Below, one piece after another: positions 25,401-38,180 of a stretch of DNA of 64,000 nt. A program made the position numbers and the translations under genes. The stretch lies in assembly GCF_035083965.1 (NCBI RefSeq), contig NC_089727.1:13831501-13895500 (forward strand), written 5' to 3'. A model generated the notes under the pieces. It had not been told where the DNA came from and searched no databases. It saw nothing but the letters and a program-made list of their open reading frames with translations. Source of the stretch: Branchiostoma lanceolatum. Lineage: Eukaryota; Chordata; Leptocardii; Amphioxiformes; Branchiostomatidae. Numbering within the stretch: the first letter of the stretch is position 1; every line of letters begins with the position of its first letter.

Positions 25401-28400
25401 TGAGAATCTAATATGTTACCAAGCCGTCATTCCTTCCTTCATTAAAACTTTCATTGCTACTTTACGCTGAGCTCACAAACGCAGTAACAATCTCTAGTGA
25501 TATTTGCTAAGTACGTGTTTTCCATGTTTCCATCTTGTCAAAGTTCTTACGCTATGTACGACTAGAAAGTTATATTCATTTTGTCTGTTCTTGGACAGCT
25601 CCTTGCTGAAGGGCGTGGTAGCTGACCAAGTGGCGGCGTTCATGGTCCTGCCGAACCGTTTCCCCATCCCCCTGGTACCAGACCTGGACGTCAGCAGGCT
25701 CAGATACCCCATGCCGAAGGTCAGCACAGATTAAGTATTGGGGGCGACGTTTCTTCTTTATATTAATCGTCTTCCACTGCTTCCGAAAAAGAAGTCAAAC
25801 CCAGCTAGTTTAGATATAGCCAACAATTGTATTTAGTACCAGTAGCCTATTGTTACAACAAAGTCAGACACAGTTTACTGACGCATGTATGTTTTTCTCT
25901 ATGTTTTTACCATGTATTTGCAATTAGCCCACGGGCATGAACTTGCAATAAACTTCTTATTAAAAGTGTTCGGAATGATAAGGATTTGACAACGCTATAG
26001 CTAATCTATCATCTATACTTCTGCTAAACACTTGAATCAGAGAAAATAAGCTGAAATAGAATACACTTGTGTTTAATGCATGTCATTTTTCTGTCCAAAC
26101 GTTAACATAATCGTCACTTGGTTGATATGTTGGGTTCTTTACCGGTTCAATGATCGATGTTTTCAGGGAGTTCTGCGTATTCAGCTGAAAGAGGCGAAAC
26201 AACTGATGTCAGCTGATCCGGATTTCTTCACTAAGAAGGGCAAATCAGATCCTTACTGTACCCTACATGGTAAATACCAACACAAAATGTATTTCAACAT
26301 CAACTCAAGTTCAAAGGGAAAGATCATTTACATATTGAATTAAAAACTATTTGAAACCGAGATATCATCATTCATCACTGTATTACTTCATCATTTGACA
26401 TCCCGGACCTTGCACGTGTGCGGAATGCTACTAGGGATACACCATGAGTGTAAAGTATGATTTGCATGATGTTTTTCAGTTGGGGCCCAGTTCTTCAAGA
26501 GTAAGACCATTCAAAGGACTCTGGACCCGAAGTGGAACCAGTATTTTGAGGTATGTGAAAATGAAAGCAGAATAGAGCTTGCGACCTTCCTAACGATGCT
26601 CTTTGGTCGATATGTCCAATCCATTAGATGTCAACAGTTGAGATTTCTTTGTGTCTACTCTCATATTCTACACACCAACGCGGAAAGACATGAAATAGAG
26701 TGTGATGGTCTCGTTACTCCAGGCTGTGGTGTACGAGGTAGAAGGACAGACCATGCAGATCAACGTCTTTGACGAGGATCCTGGAGTTAAAGATGATCCT
26801 CTTGGAAAGTGAGTTTCTTTTTTTCTTCACTGAAGTTGTGCCTGGTAACGAACGTAGACTTCGACTCTCCCGTGACCAGCGGCACTTTGGGTAGCAAGCT
26901 TTCTCTCAACTCGAGCGGTTCTGGGTTCCAAGGGCTCCATAATCGAACTTGTCCTAGAAAATTCATTGTTCGTGTTTTGATTATTGCAGTGCTACAGTGA
27001 GTATCGGGCAAGTCGCAAAGGAAGGATTCACGGATGTGGTAAACCATTTCTTACCTCTATCTTCTTGATCTTCTTCATTACTTTGTAAAGCTTTACTGTA
27101 AAGCTCCTAATTTCTTATGTATTAGTTTAGATTGGGCAAACCATTGCCACTTGAAGCTGGGCAGAATCAAGTGAACTTGATCGATTGACTCAAACACTTT
27201 TCTCCACACACCGCTGACTTCTCTGTGAACCTTATCATTTTATGGACTGTAACTGCAAGAAGGAAGAACTTATTTCCTCCACATTCCAACTTGAGCTTAA
27301 AGGTACAGATCACCAGGTGGCAAGTCTTTTAGTCAAACAATGTTTTCTTACAATTCTCCTTCAGTGGCTGCCGCTGGAGGACGCCAAGAGTGGACAAGTG
27401 CGCTTGCGGATGACTTGGCTTGGACTAAGCTCCCAACGGGAGGCTCTAGAAAAGGTAAGGAGACTGATAGAAAACATTCCACGGTGTCTCAAGGAAAGTG
27501 GCAATAGATGCGTTTGATCTGTTTCAATGTAAGGGGCATTAGGAAATCTCTTTCAGTTTAAGTTGGTGGTATGCCTTTGTGTTTTTGAATGTATAGAATC
27601 TTAGCATGATTGACAGCATTAGCACGTGAGCTCATGTCTTGTGTCCTTGTACCTTTCTCCTTCATATACTTGTGTTGATGACGGCATGCCGACCTGACTT
27701 GCACCCAAAATGACATCCTGGTGAGTTTCTTTCACACTTGTAGATCACTGAATAATTTATAGGATGCACCGTCTCAGTTTTTGGTATCCGTCATACTATG
27801 AACTTTTCTTCTTCTTCCCTCATTGATAATGGTCGATGAATACGCCGATTGCCACGTACTGAATCATCAGGTAAACTCTAACTGCCGAGAAACATCATGG
27901 ACGCTATCTTTGGCATAGAGTTGACAGGGCACTGGGTGGTAAGGTGGGTGTTGTTGAAAAGTGATCACGGTGTTAGGTGTTTTTAAAAATCGTATAGAAA
28001 TTAACAAGGAATATCTCTGTCAACAGATGTACACACAGATGGAACGGATGAAGAGAGTGACTGACATGGATGACATGTCGTCAGCTCTTCTATTTGTTCG
28101 CGTGGATTCTGCATCTGGTCTACCGGTGAGTCACTAGCCTGACTATTCCATAACTGCCACTTTTCTTTAAACGTGTGTTACCGCCGTTCGCTTTAGAGTT
28201 GACATTGACTTGCTGCTAGCGACTATACAATACTAGCAAATGGTGACGATGTGCATGTATTGCATTGGACTTTGTGGGATTTGGAATAAAAGAGCGGTGT
28301 TAAACATGTGTGTTTGGCTTGCAGAGAAAGAAGAAGGTTGAGGACATGAATACCTACGTGGAACTGACGATGGGAAAGAAGCACGAAAAGTCATGGGTGA

Positions 28401-31400
28401 GTACGGTCACGTTATTTTCCTGCCATGCAAGCAGAAACATTTCCGTTTTGAACGAAGCCTGAAATGTTTATCAGAATGATAAAGTACATAACTCATCCCT
28501 TTTTCACTCCAACGTTAGATTCAATGGGGTACGGACAAACCAGTGTGGGGCCAGGGGTTCACTTTCCTTCTGAAGGATCCTCACTCTGAAGAAATACTGA
28601 TTGAGGTATGAAGACATTTGTTTTAATATATTTATGTACTACACGTAGATTATGTAGATACAACCAGTCGCACTGTTGTTTGTCTATTACCAAGACCATC
28701 ATGTAGAAGTCGGAATATATCTATGTTTAAGCATTTCAAAATATCAGAAACGATCGGCTAACCATGGATGTATATATAGTAACATAGTAAATTGACCTCA
28801 CACTTTGACAAGTTATGAGTATACCTCACCTGCGACATTCATTCATCAGATCAAAGATGAAAAGTCCAAGAAGATGATAGGCAAGAAAATCGTCCCGGTG
28901 GCAATGGTGTTGGAGACGATGAAGTCCAGTGATCCTGTCTTCCTGGAAGGTCCTAAAGGAGTCAAGATCGAGCTAAAAATGGAGCTGATACTCAGGGTAT
29001 ACAATTTGTTTATGCTAGCAACTTTGCCATATATTTTTTTCATTACCATCTTAAACCATTGGAGATGTATTGTTTTTGACGCAGAAAGCCACTTGAAAAT
29101 GACTATAACATTTTCATGGAAGAAGTTGCGTATAGAAAAAATATTACTGGTGTTTCAGATTCTGTCTTCCGATGTTGGCGAGGAATCATTTGAAGAGGAG
29201 GAGATTCCCTTGACGCCGACCCTGACCCCTCCCTCCACACCTGACGCCGGACCGTCCAGCCCAATGATGATCCCTGAGATAAGGCTGGCCAGTATCTCCG
29301 AGACTGAGCTGTCCTCCACTCCCGAGTAGGTTCTACGTGCTGGGATACTTAATGTTACCGATAATCTTGGCCTTACTTATATCAGGACCTTATGTTGTGT
29401 TGTTACATAAACGTAGTGATGCCCAACAAATAAATAACATGTCTAGTCAGGATTAGACGTTTCATTTTAGTTCCGACGCAAAATTGAATAGCTCTTATCA
29501 TAGTTTCGGTTAATTAATCAGCCTTTACTTATGACAAGATTTTTCTGAAAAAGGGTTCGATTGCATACCAATTTGTCAGGAATAAGTATACGCGTGTAGA
29601 TAGTCCGAATGATAAAAGTCATCTTACCATTGTCCTGTCAGCTCGCCGCTTACACCAGTGCCCAAAGGAGAAGCTGGGCAACTCCTGATGACCATCTACC
29701 ATAGCCTGACCAGCAACAAGGTGTTGGTCACCGTGCACAAGGCCAGGTGAGAACGAACTACATTTGTATACATGAAACAGATGGTTACTACTGTGCTCAT
29801 TTCATGTCAGTTACATTTGATCATGATTTTTATAATATTTGAAGTGCTTATTATTATCATAGTCTTGTATGAGTAAAAAGAATGCTGTTATAGATATTTG
29901 AAGGAAAACATCCCGCCCCAAGGGTTTACCTTTTATGTTGTTCTAGGCATTGAGCACATTCCTACTTGGTTGCTTCCAATTAACCGTCAATTTGTTAATC
30001 TTGCATTTTAAAGCAATGTATGATGTTTGTCAACTTTCTTTCCGACATTTTTCCTTCTAGGAATCTTCTTCCACCACGTGGTTCAAAGATAGCTGATGCG
30101 TATGTGCGCATGCGCTTTTGTGTTGGTGCGAAGAAGTCAGAGATCAAGAAAACAGGTGTCGTCAAGGAGAACCTCAACCCTGCCTGGGATGAAACGTGAG
30201 CATCCTGCTATTTCTTGACACATACATACATGTACATGTACTGGAATGTTGAAAAGTCTGCAGTGGTTTTATTTTCACGTTTTCTTTTTTTGTGGTGACC
30301 TATCCACTGTAAATGTATTACAATTCCAATGAATAGATGAATTCCAATGTCTTATTGCAGAAGTGTTTCAACCACAAGTTTATAACACAGTGAAAACCAC
30401 CTTTCCCCTCCTACCTCCAAATAAAACTACCGCAATAAGTAAACAAATTTGCAGCTCTATATGATAGTCTCTGTTCATGTGTACTTCATTTTCCTCTTTC
30501 TAAAGGGTCCAGTCATGTTCATCATACAATAATTTTATCATAGGAAATCGAGGCCATTTTGGGGACAATTAGTACTGAACAAAATCCAACTGTCTTGTGA
30601 CAGAAAAGGTTGTCATGTGTCTTTGTTGACAGTCAGTTCTATCATAGACTTGCTGAAAAAATGCTATGGCAAAAACGTTGTGTGATAAATATGACTGCAC
30701 CTTAAGGAAATGTTTCACTAAGTTCATGTTTAAATCATTTATTATCACTCCAACATTGATGTTTTGTAACGTAATCATGTATCACACAGGCTGGGCTTTC
30801 CTGCCAGTCTCACTGAGGCCAAGAAGGGTCATCTTGAAGTGGCCGTGAAGCACAAGAGGTCCCTACTGAAGAGTTTCCGTGGAACTGACAGCTGGTTTCT
30901 TGGGGAGGTGAGTAGGTTTGAGACTAGATAAGCATGACTGTCTGAAGGTGATGCATGTACCACGAGTGACACAACCTACATGTACATGCAGTCCCTGATT
31001 AATCAAAACAGCATCAAGAAATGAATGTTGAATGAAATGGACCTGTACATTACATAACTTGCTCACATATACTTCCTACTAGCAATGCATTACTGTGTAC
31101 AAGTTAACAGCAAATTGCTTGTACAGAATACTATATTCATGTACTGTTGTTATGTTGTCCAGAAATAACCTGACAACAATGACAACTCTGACACAATAAT
31201 TCAGTTCTTTGTCTTGTCCTGTTACTACAGGTGGAAGTGGACCTGTCAAAAGTGGAACAACTGCAGATTAAAGGCCAGCCTCAATGGTAGTATCATGATA
31301 TTCTAGTTTGCAATTCAACTCTTCATTTAAACTTATAATGCAGGTTTTATATCATGATATTAAAACTGCATATTAGTACATTTTGTATTTCACACATGTT

Positions 31401-32195
31401 GAATACTAGTACCTTAGTCAATGTTCACTCAATCTGATATTAGGCCACAGCAAGTAAATTGTATGGATGACATCTTCTGCAGACTCAAAATTTAGTGCAC
31501 GCAGGCGAAAAAAAAACAAGGCGGGCAAAAAAAACAGATATCCACATTTTTAAACTTGAATATCATAAAGCATGTAAAAGAATTGAAGTGATAAAACATG
31601 GTATTACAACAAACAAGTCTTTTATCCCTGTATTCATTAAGACAGTAACTTACACTGATGTCAACATCAAAATCATTATGAATTTAGATCCGGGTTTGTA
31701 TAGCACATCAAGAACGCAGAGACAAGGTTTCCAGTAAACTGGGCACTGGAGTCTCCTGAGTCATGCGGCAGACTGATGGTGACTAAATAATGCTGACTCT
31801 GCTCCCCTCGAAATAACCATGTCTACATGTGCAAATGCCTTTCTACGGCTCCTAGAACGTTTTTGCAATGGAACTGACAGGCGTTTGAAACATATTGCCC
31901 CGTTTTAGGTATATTGACCATTGCCAAAGGGTAAAAAATTCTTGTTTTTTATTTCAAAATTAGGCGAAAATCAATGCGCACGCTGATGTCATCCATAAAA
32001 TTTACTTGCTGTGGCCTTAGTTTAAAATACAAGTAAATTTCACATACATGAGGGACAGATTCACACCAACATCACACTACAGTGTTAATCAGTATGGATC
32101 TGTTGTTCTCTAGGTTTGATCTGAAGAGGGATGTTGGAGCAAAGCTGTCCAGGTACGCCTCCTTCATCAGCACAAGGTCAGGATCAGAATCGTAA
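22498..32195 (+). CDS. ESYT2: Extended synaptotagmin (ESYT2/3-like), complete
   Basis: 785 residues in 23 exons with consistent phases: 22498-22800, 22935-22976, 23126-23260, 23901-23977, 24317-24383, 24725-24814, 25131-25186, 25599-25719, 26167-26269, 26480-26550, 26723-26808, 26990-27038, 27365-27454, 28027-28125, 28325-28396, 28519-28605, 28850-28996, 29159-29325, 29642-29746, 30061-30195, 30790-30907, 31231-31286, 32114-32195 (TAA). E-Syts tether ER to plasma membrane and move lipids (family knowledge). Order: hydrophobic hairpin (residues about 33-65), SMP lipid-transfer domain (about 100-300), then C2A, C2B and C2C. C2A keeps GKSDPYC and FDEDPGVKDD, so it should bind calcium. C2B has NTY for DPY and C2C lacks the third-loop acids, so both look calcium-independent. 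A Pro/Ser/Glu-rich linker separates C2B from C2C. The protein is shorter than human ESYT2 (about 890-920). Reading through the exon-22 donor gives a stop after PQW; splicing to 32114 restores W-F-D-L. The orthologue number (2 versus 3) is not decided. Confidence 0.93.
25769..25955 (+). repeat. Interspersed repeat, copy B
   Basis: Same ends as the copy at 16.1 kb: GTCTTCCACTG, AAAAAGAAGTCAAACCCA, ending GAACTTGCAATAAACTT. It lies in ESYT intron 8, sense orientation to the gene. Confidence 0.6.
30580..30675 (+). repeat. Dispersed 95-bp repeat, copy 1
   Basis: Shares CTGTCTTGTGACA, AAAGGTTGTCAT and GTCAGTTCT with 32333-32425, in the same order. Located in ESYT intron 20. No coding potential. 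Confidence 0.7.
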
Positions 32196-32332
32196 TGTCG
32201 ACACCACGGATGACTTCCTGACTTGTTACTAGCAACTGTTGGAGAGCAGACTAAGAGCCCTGTCACATCTACTGTACTATAGGTTTGTGACAGCAAGCTG
32301 AGGACATTCTTGAGACAGTCATGACTGTGTTG

Positions 32333-32425
32333 TACAAAATCAAGCTGTCTTGTGACAAAAAAAGGTTGTCATAGATGGTCAGTTCTGTCATCACCTTGCT
32401 GAAAATCCTTCAGCAAAAACATCAC
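32333..32425 (+). repeat. Dispersed 95-bp repeat, copy 2
   Basis: Second copy of the repeat at 30.58 kb, about 140 bp past the ESYT stop codon, probably in the 3' UTR or just beyond. The two copies end GCTGAAAA(N)nGCAAAAAC. Confidence 0.7.
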
Positions 32426-33171
32426 ATATTCGAATTTGACTTGAAGCTGAACAAGCTATGTGGGTAATACATGACTCTCTGATAAGACTATGGCTTATAC
32501 CAAAATTTCATTAGTAGTATATAGTTATTACACATTGTGTAATCAGCTATGCAATATGGATTTTGTGGAATTCTGTTATCTGGAATATCTGGAATTCATG
32601 ATTACCAGAAGAATTATGTTGCAGGAGAATAACTAAACCTTTTTGTTAGTTTATCTATACTACTACTGTAACATCTATCTGTTAGTGAATAGAAACATGT
32701 GCAATGCTTGTACAGAATGTGCCTTCATAGTTAAAAAAGACCCCATTATCAAATAGACAATATTAGTGAAGCAATAGAAATTAAATGAAATGGCAAGTAT
32801 GATGTAGTTGACATGTATCAACATCATGAATGAAGAAAATGATGCAATACCATGACAATTTTTGCTAAGCTAAAAAAATATCGTTTGTAAGATGTTGACA
32901 ATGTGTTTTATTTTTGTGAAAATACTGTAAGTTTGTAGTACCACGTAGAGGCAACATAAAACATAATTATGAGCTTACATGTAAGAAACAAAATAGTAAT
33001 TAAAAAAGTAAGGTAACTATTTTGCAGCTGCTATGTTGTCATAGATTCTACCATGAGTCAGCATTTTTGTCCTTGCCAAGAATATATCAAGTTATTATAA
33101 CCAATGTTGACAGGTCTGTCATTTTCAAATGTGAGCATTTTAAATCGAACCCAACAGACTATAGTGCCAGC

Positions 33172-33655
33172 ATTGAGCATGCTAAAACATTCCTTTAGTC
33201 TCTTGTGGGAATAATTGACATGAAAGTAATTCAGCACCAAGGACAGAATAAATTAACTGGCTTTGCAAGACCAAGAAGATAAGCTGAGATGTTTGCAAGA
33301 GACGAGCTGCCATGCTCGTTTGGTAGAACCGAAAGAGTCAAACCTTGATATATGCTGTCCTTGGTGCTGAATTACTTTCATGTCAATTATTCCCACTAGA
33401 AACTACAGGAATGTTTAAGCATTAAAGTTTAAGTGACCCGCGCTTCCTGAAAAGACGCATAGGGGTGGCGCCCATCTCCATTTCTATAGCCCGTGGGCCA
33501 CACACATTTGTGCAAGTCACTACAGCAGGGGGCTAGTCCGCTGGTAGTGATGTGTGTGTTTAACTACCATACTCTTTCCCAAATGCTGAGTGCTAAGCAG
33601 AGAAAGCAGTATGTACCATTTTTAAAGTCTTTGGTCATGTTTTAGCATGCTCAGT
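33172..33655. mobile_element. MITE-like element with 19-bp ends and an inner 42-bp perfect inverted repeat
   Basis: The ends ATTGAGCATGCTAAAACAT (33172-33190) and its near-perfect inverse (33637-33655, 18 of 19) bound the element. Inside, 33205-33246 and 33355-33396 are perfect 42-bp inverse copies starting GTGGGAATAATTGACATG and ending CAGCACCAAGGACAG. There is no transposase frame. The right half, with CTTTCCCAAATGCTGAGTG and AAAGTCTTTGGT, looks like a widespread marine-invertebrate repeat (recollection only). No clear target-site duplication was found. Confidence 0.75.
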
Positions 33656-34695
33656 AATAAATATATAAACTGTACATGTGCGCATGTATAATGTCATAAT
33701 TTTGCAACAGTAATAACATAACGATATGCAAATCCAAATTTTCCTGGCAACCTCCAGACTTAACCATCCAGATTGGCAGACAATACTTCCATCAGCATTA
33801 ACAAACACCCTATAGATGGCATATCGATGTGATGTTTGCATGTGTAAGTTTGTATATTGGATTCTGAAAAATAAACGGGGTCACCACTATTCCTCTCCAT
33901 ACATGTGTTTGTGGAGAAAATCACCCCTTCTCATGTTATAAATGGAACAGCCCTGTCTACATTAATTTCTCTCCAAATGTAATTATAGCCCATGAAGTCT
34001 GGGGAAGAACAGGATTGCCCATCTATTTTCATCTCTGCGTACACTGATGGAGGAAGAAATATTGGTAAGACAATATAAAGTAGGGGACAAACCACTTAAT
34101 TCATACGGGATGAGGCAGTAACGGGTAATCTAGATTATCAAAAGAAACTTATTTCGTGTAGGGATTGCAAAATTGCCAAATAACACACCCTACTATTTTT
34201 GCAACAACTCAGAAACAAAATAAATACAATTCAGTTTGGTAAATCACCAAGATCAGCCATGCGAGCAACCAAAACTTAAGAATTTCATGGTAGCATTTTT
34301 TCATCAGAGTTGCCTTGCATTATCTTATAAGATCAATATAGTATTACATAATTTCTTAACATAGTAAAAGTTCCTGATGACATCAATGAAAGTGGAGAAA
34401 TTTTGTATGTACAGGTGAGATTATTACTCTATGAAAAACAAAAGACTTTTTTAAAAGAGTTTATTAGGATACCTAACGGATAACCAACCGACCAGACTGA
34501 CTATACAATCATGCATAAACTCACAACAACATCTTCAAAAAGGCACTCTTTTTACTAGATGGCGATCGCTGAGTGACCGTACAGTGACCAAAATTGCAAT
34601 TGTATAACTCTTGATTTCATAATTGCAATACATGAATGATGTAAAAGTTTGACTTATATGTAAAAGCCAATAAAACATACAAAAAGTAGAAAAAT

Positions 34696-34876
34696 TTATT
34701 CATTGAGTGACCTTTCAAATGTTTGGTTGGTTGCGGCCTCTAGTGGGTAGGGGGTGTAAGAAGCACCATATTTGGACATGGCAAGTGCCTTTCTATCAGC
34801 AAGTCCAGAATGTGTGCCTGGACTGAAATATTTGAGCTTGATGCCTGTAGGGTTTACCAGATCAAATGCCCAACCA
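34696..34876 (-). other. Orphan exon-like segment, about 60 codons
   Basis: Minus-strand frame with plausible acceptor TTCGGTTCCCCAG| before GWAFDLVNPTGIKLKYFSPG and a stop at 34696. The TAA stop overlaps an AATAAA signal, as in some terminal exons. Amino-acid composition is protein-like, but no partner exon was found and I do not recognise the family; a resemblance to methyl-CpG-binding-type GW...YFSP spacing is weak. It could be a retroposed or chance frame. Confidence 0.25.
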
Positions 34877-35472
34877 CTGGGGAACCGAATACATGAATAT
34901 GTAACGAGTACGTGTAGACTATTACAACATCTGTTCTGCCTGGATGGAGCCCCACAAGAATACAATACAGGCTGAATCTGGATGTCCAGAAAATCACTGA
35001 ACCCCAATATTCACTGAGCCTCAATTTTTGCTGTGTCCCAATTTTCACTGAGCCCTAATTTTCACGAGCTTGTCGATTGAGGTCCCAATGGTGATTTCGA
35101 ATGAATGAAGAAATTCATACCGAAATTGACAGCTCTGGGCGAGAATTAATACTTTTATTATTTTTCAGCCAAAAAATAAAGTGCGTTTGAGAGGTGATTC
35201 GAATAATTTGGGTAACAGAATTTTTCATCAGTTACCTTTGTTTTAGGATTTAAGAATCTTATAATGATTCATTAGGAAATTGCTTGATATGAGTCAATAG
35301 TAATATTTTAGCCAAGATGCCATCTTTCCCCCACCCCCAGAGAGATACCCCAGTGTTAGTGACTCCCCCCCATGAGGGAAGGTCTAGAGATAAGAGCAGG
35401 GTGTTGGATGGTTTCCAGATCCTTGCCAGTCATGGGGTACAGCCTGATTAATTTGCATGGTCAGGTGACCAG

Positions 35473-35566
35473 GTCTGACCTCAAACGGGATCTAGGGTAG
35501 GCGTTGGCGGAGAGGCTGTCACACATACTGGGGGAGGTACATGCTCAACACATCTCAGGAAGATGA
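35473..35566 (+). pseudogene. Possible decayed or alternative last exon of ESYT
   Basis: After CCAG| at 35472 the frame reads SDLKRDLG, stop, ALAERLSHILGE, ending in TGA. Compare the used last exon FDLKRDVGAKLSRY. The phase (one base completing TGG) matches the exon-22 donor. It either decayed after duplication or encodes a shorter alternative C-terminus at the internal TAG. The acceptor tract is poor. Confidence 0.4.
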
Positions 35567-36192
35567 CCAGCATTCTCAAAAGGTAAATCGCACCATTTAA
35601 CCCTCTCATACCTAGTTTTCTGTTAAACGATATATGGTCACCGTGTAATTCTACACTACATGTATCAAGCATTGAGATGTATAGCACAGCAGGTTTAAAT
35701 GTAAATGATAGCGCCCATATGATGGCAGCCTGGTAGCCACGTTATCTACAACGTATGCTGATACATGTTGCAGGTTTGAATCTTAATTCACAAATTCTTC
35801 ATTTCCCTCTTTACTCATCTATATTCTATCTATACTAACATACTGTAACTTATGTGAAATAATCAATAGCTTTATATGATATTTGTGATATTAATATGTA
35901 CAACACCATCTCAAATTCGCAGCTGCATCTGTGATGTATTTTCTCATACAGTTGTATGACGTGAATCAGGATAATAATGTCCTTCCTTTGAAACAGGAAA
36001 AGCCTTAAGACTAAAGGGAAATAGGAAGGGAAAGGGGTGGGATATCATTTGTCTGTTTTGCAACGTGATACATGGGCCCTTTTGCTGCAGCCTTCAATGT
36101 GGAATTTGAGAAACAACATGTTGTTCATTACAGGCTGTATGCAAACAAACACATCTTATGGCACAGTGGGGAGGGGGGCACATTACGTCCGA

Positions 36193-36242
36193 CAATATAT
36201 AATACATTGTGTCTGCACAATATATAATACATTGTGTCTGCA
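36193..36242. repeat. Short tandem duplication, about 27 bp x 2
   Basis: CAATATATAATACATTGTGT followed by CTGCA occurs twice in succession. Confidence 0.85.
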
Positions 36243-37862
36243 CGATACCATCACATTAATTTTGCAGAGAGGTCAATAAGTGGAAATGAAGACTGTATGT
36301 GAAATGCAAGCTAAGCAAATTTCTTACGGCAATTCTTAGATTTATACCTCTACAATTGACAGAACTACCACATGCTATAGATTAGTATGAACTATCTAAA
36401 TTTTCACATGTATGTAGCATATACAACAGTTATATAATACAGTCGCCATGGTCTCTACATGTGGTGTTCCCGAACAATTCTGCCCTTTCCGTAGAAGCCA
36501 TTAGGGTCAGCAGTATGTCACTGCATGTCTCTGCTAATCCATTCAGGCCCCCATTGATCAAGAATATTAAACATGAGGTCATTCTCTTGTGTTATGAATT
36601 ATTCATAATCATTACCCCCCAAAAAATGCCACATATAAGGGCATGATGAAATAATTCCAGTATTCAGTAATTTTGCAGATATGTCACTCTCACAGGATTT
36701 TGGAAGGTCAATGTAGTAATAAATCATCTTCCAATTGTTACAGTTGATGACTTGCTATAATAACAGGAGACATTTGTCTAAAATTGTATCTTAACAGGTG
36801 TTCGAATTTGTTCTATTATAACAAGCATTGTTTACCATCCTAATATGATGCACAATACTCAGAAACATTTATCAATTTTATGTACAAAATATCTCACAGA
36901 TTCTATTACCATCTCACAGATTCTATTACCATGTTGTAAGTGCACCATAAATCGAATTTTGAACTTACAAAACCAAACAAATTGTTTTGTTTTTGAGCAA
37001 ATAGAATTCAAAATCAGTTAAGGGCGACAAATTTTTCCAAACGTTTCTCGACCCGAACCTAGTGTTGGTTATTCAAAAATCCAAGTTCCAGTGGTAAGAT
37101 TTGGTGACAGATGGTTCTATAATACCCTTCAGGTCGGAGTCCAAGTCTTTTGTGTCTCCATGCTTGTTGAGGAACAAAACATTCTAACATTTGAATTATA
37201 GTTCAATGCACAGTGTGTTACATGCTTGGCCCAGTTTTGACCCTACCATCTGCAAATACACCAAGTCTAAAGCTATGCATCTATGTGATATTCCAGAGCT
37301 GCTTAACTCTAAGTATTGACTTCTACTTAAGATATGTTAACATTCCTAAAATATGTAAATATTGTATTCACAGTATAGTGAGTATGCTATCTTAGATATC
37401 GTGAGAAAGTAACATTGAAGACGTCAATGTCAAGAGTATTGGCATGTCAATGTTGAACTTCACAACACCCTCCAAGAACTGTTTGTACAGTAAACCAGGC
37501 ACGGACCCCCCAGGGGTTCAGCTTGGGTGAACATGAATTTCAAAGTTATTTGTTGGGTTTACAAAATACAAAGAGAAGTGTAACGTTAGCTTAGCTAAAA
37601 AATAAATTTGTTTTGACACTTGAATTTCTAGTATCCTGATACATGACATTGTATTATCTGTTTGGTTGACATTAGTTCTTTGAATACCTTCATCAGGTTT
37701 TAGGTTATAGGAAAATTTTTATTGTGATACGACCTAGATAAGACTTAACTGGCCAATGTTTCGGTAGATTATCAGCTATCTTCAGAGTTCAGAGAAAAGT
37801 AGCCAGGTGTATTTTCTCTTGGTTGTGTAAGAATAATAATTTTCCAATTGTTGGACATGGTA

Positions 37863-38180
37863 AGAAATTCTTCACCATAATTCTGTACCTTAAGTGCAAT
37901 AAATGCCTTTCCTGTCAGCCTCAAAATGTACACCCAAATTCAGTAGGTTGACAACTCTTTCAGAAATGCCCTCCCTCCCCCATTCACTCACACACTCAGG
38001 AAAATTTTCTATGCTACTTGGTTTGACCTTGTCAGAATTTCTCCACCATAATTCCATACCTTTAGTGCAATTTATCCTTTCCCTTCACGCCTTATACATT
38101 GTAATGTACACCCAAATCCAGTAGGTAACGACAACTCTATCAGAAATGCCCTCCCTCCCCCCTTCACTCCCACACTCACC
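37863..38180 (+). repeat. Tandem duplication, about 172 bp x 2
   Basis: CACCATAATTC, AATGTACACCCAAAT, CAGTAGGT and CAGAAATGCCCTCCCTCCCC recur in the same order about 172 bp apart, with moderate divergence. No coding potential. Confidence 0.8.

Noticed and set aside
31231..31290. ESYT ending at the TAG after GQPQW
   Set aside because: Splicing at CAATG|GTAGTA to 32114 restores the conserved WFDL of C2C and a natural end.
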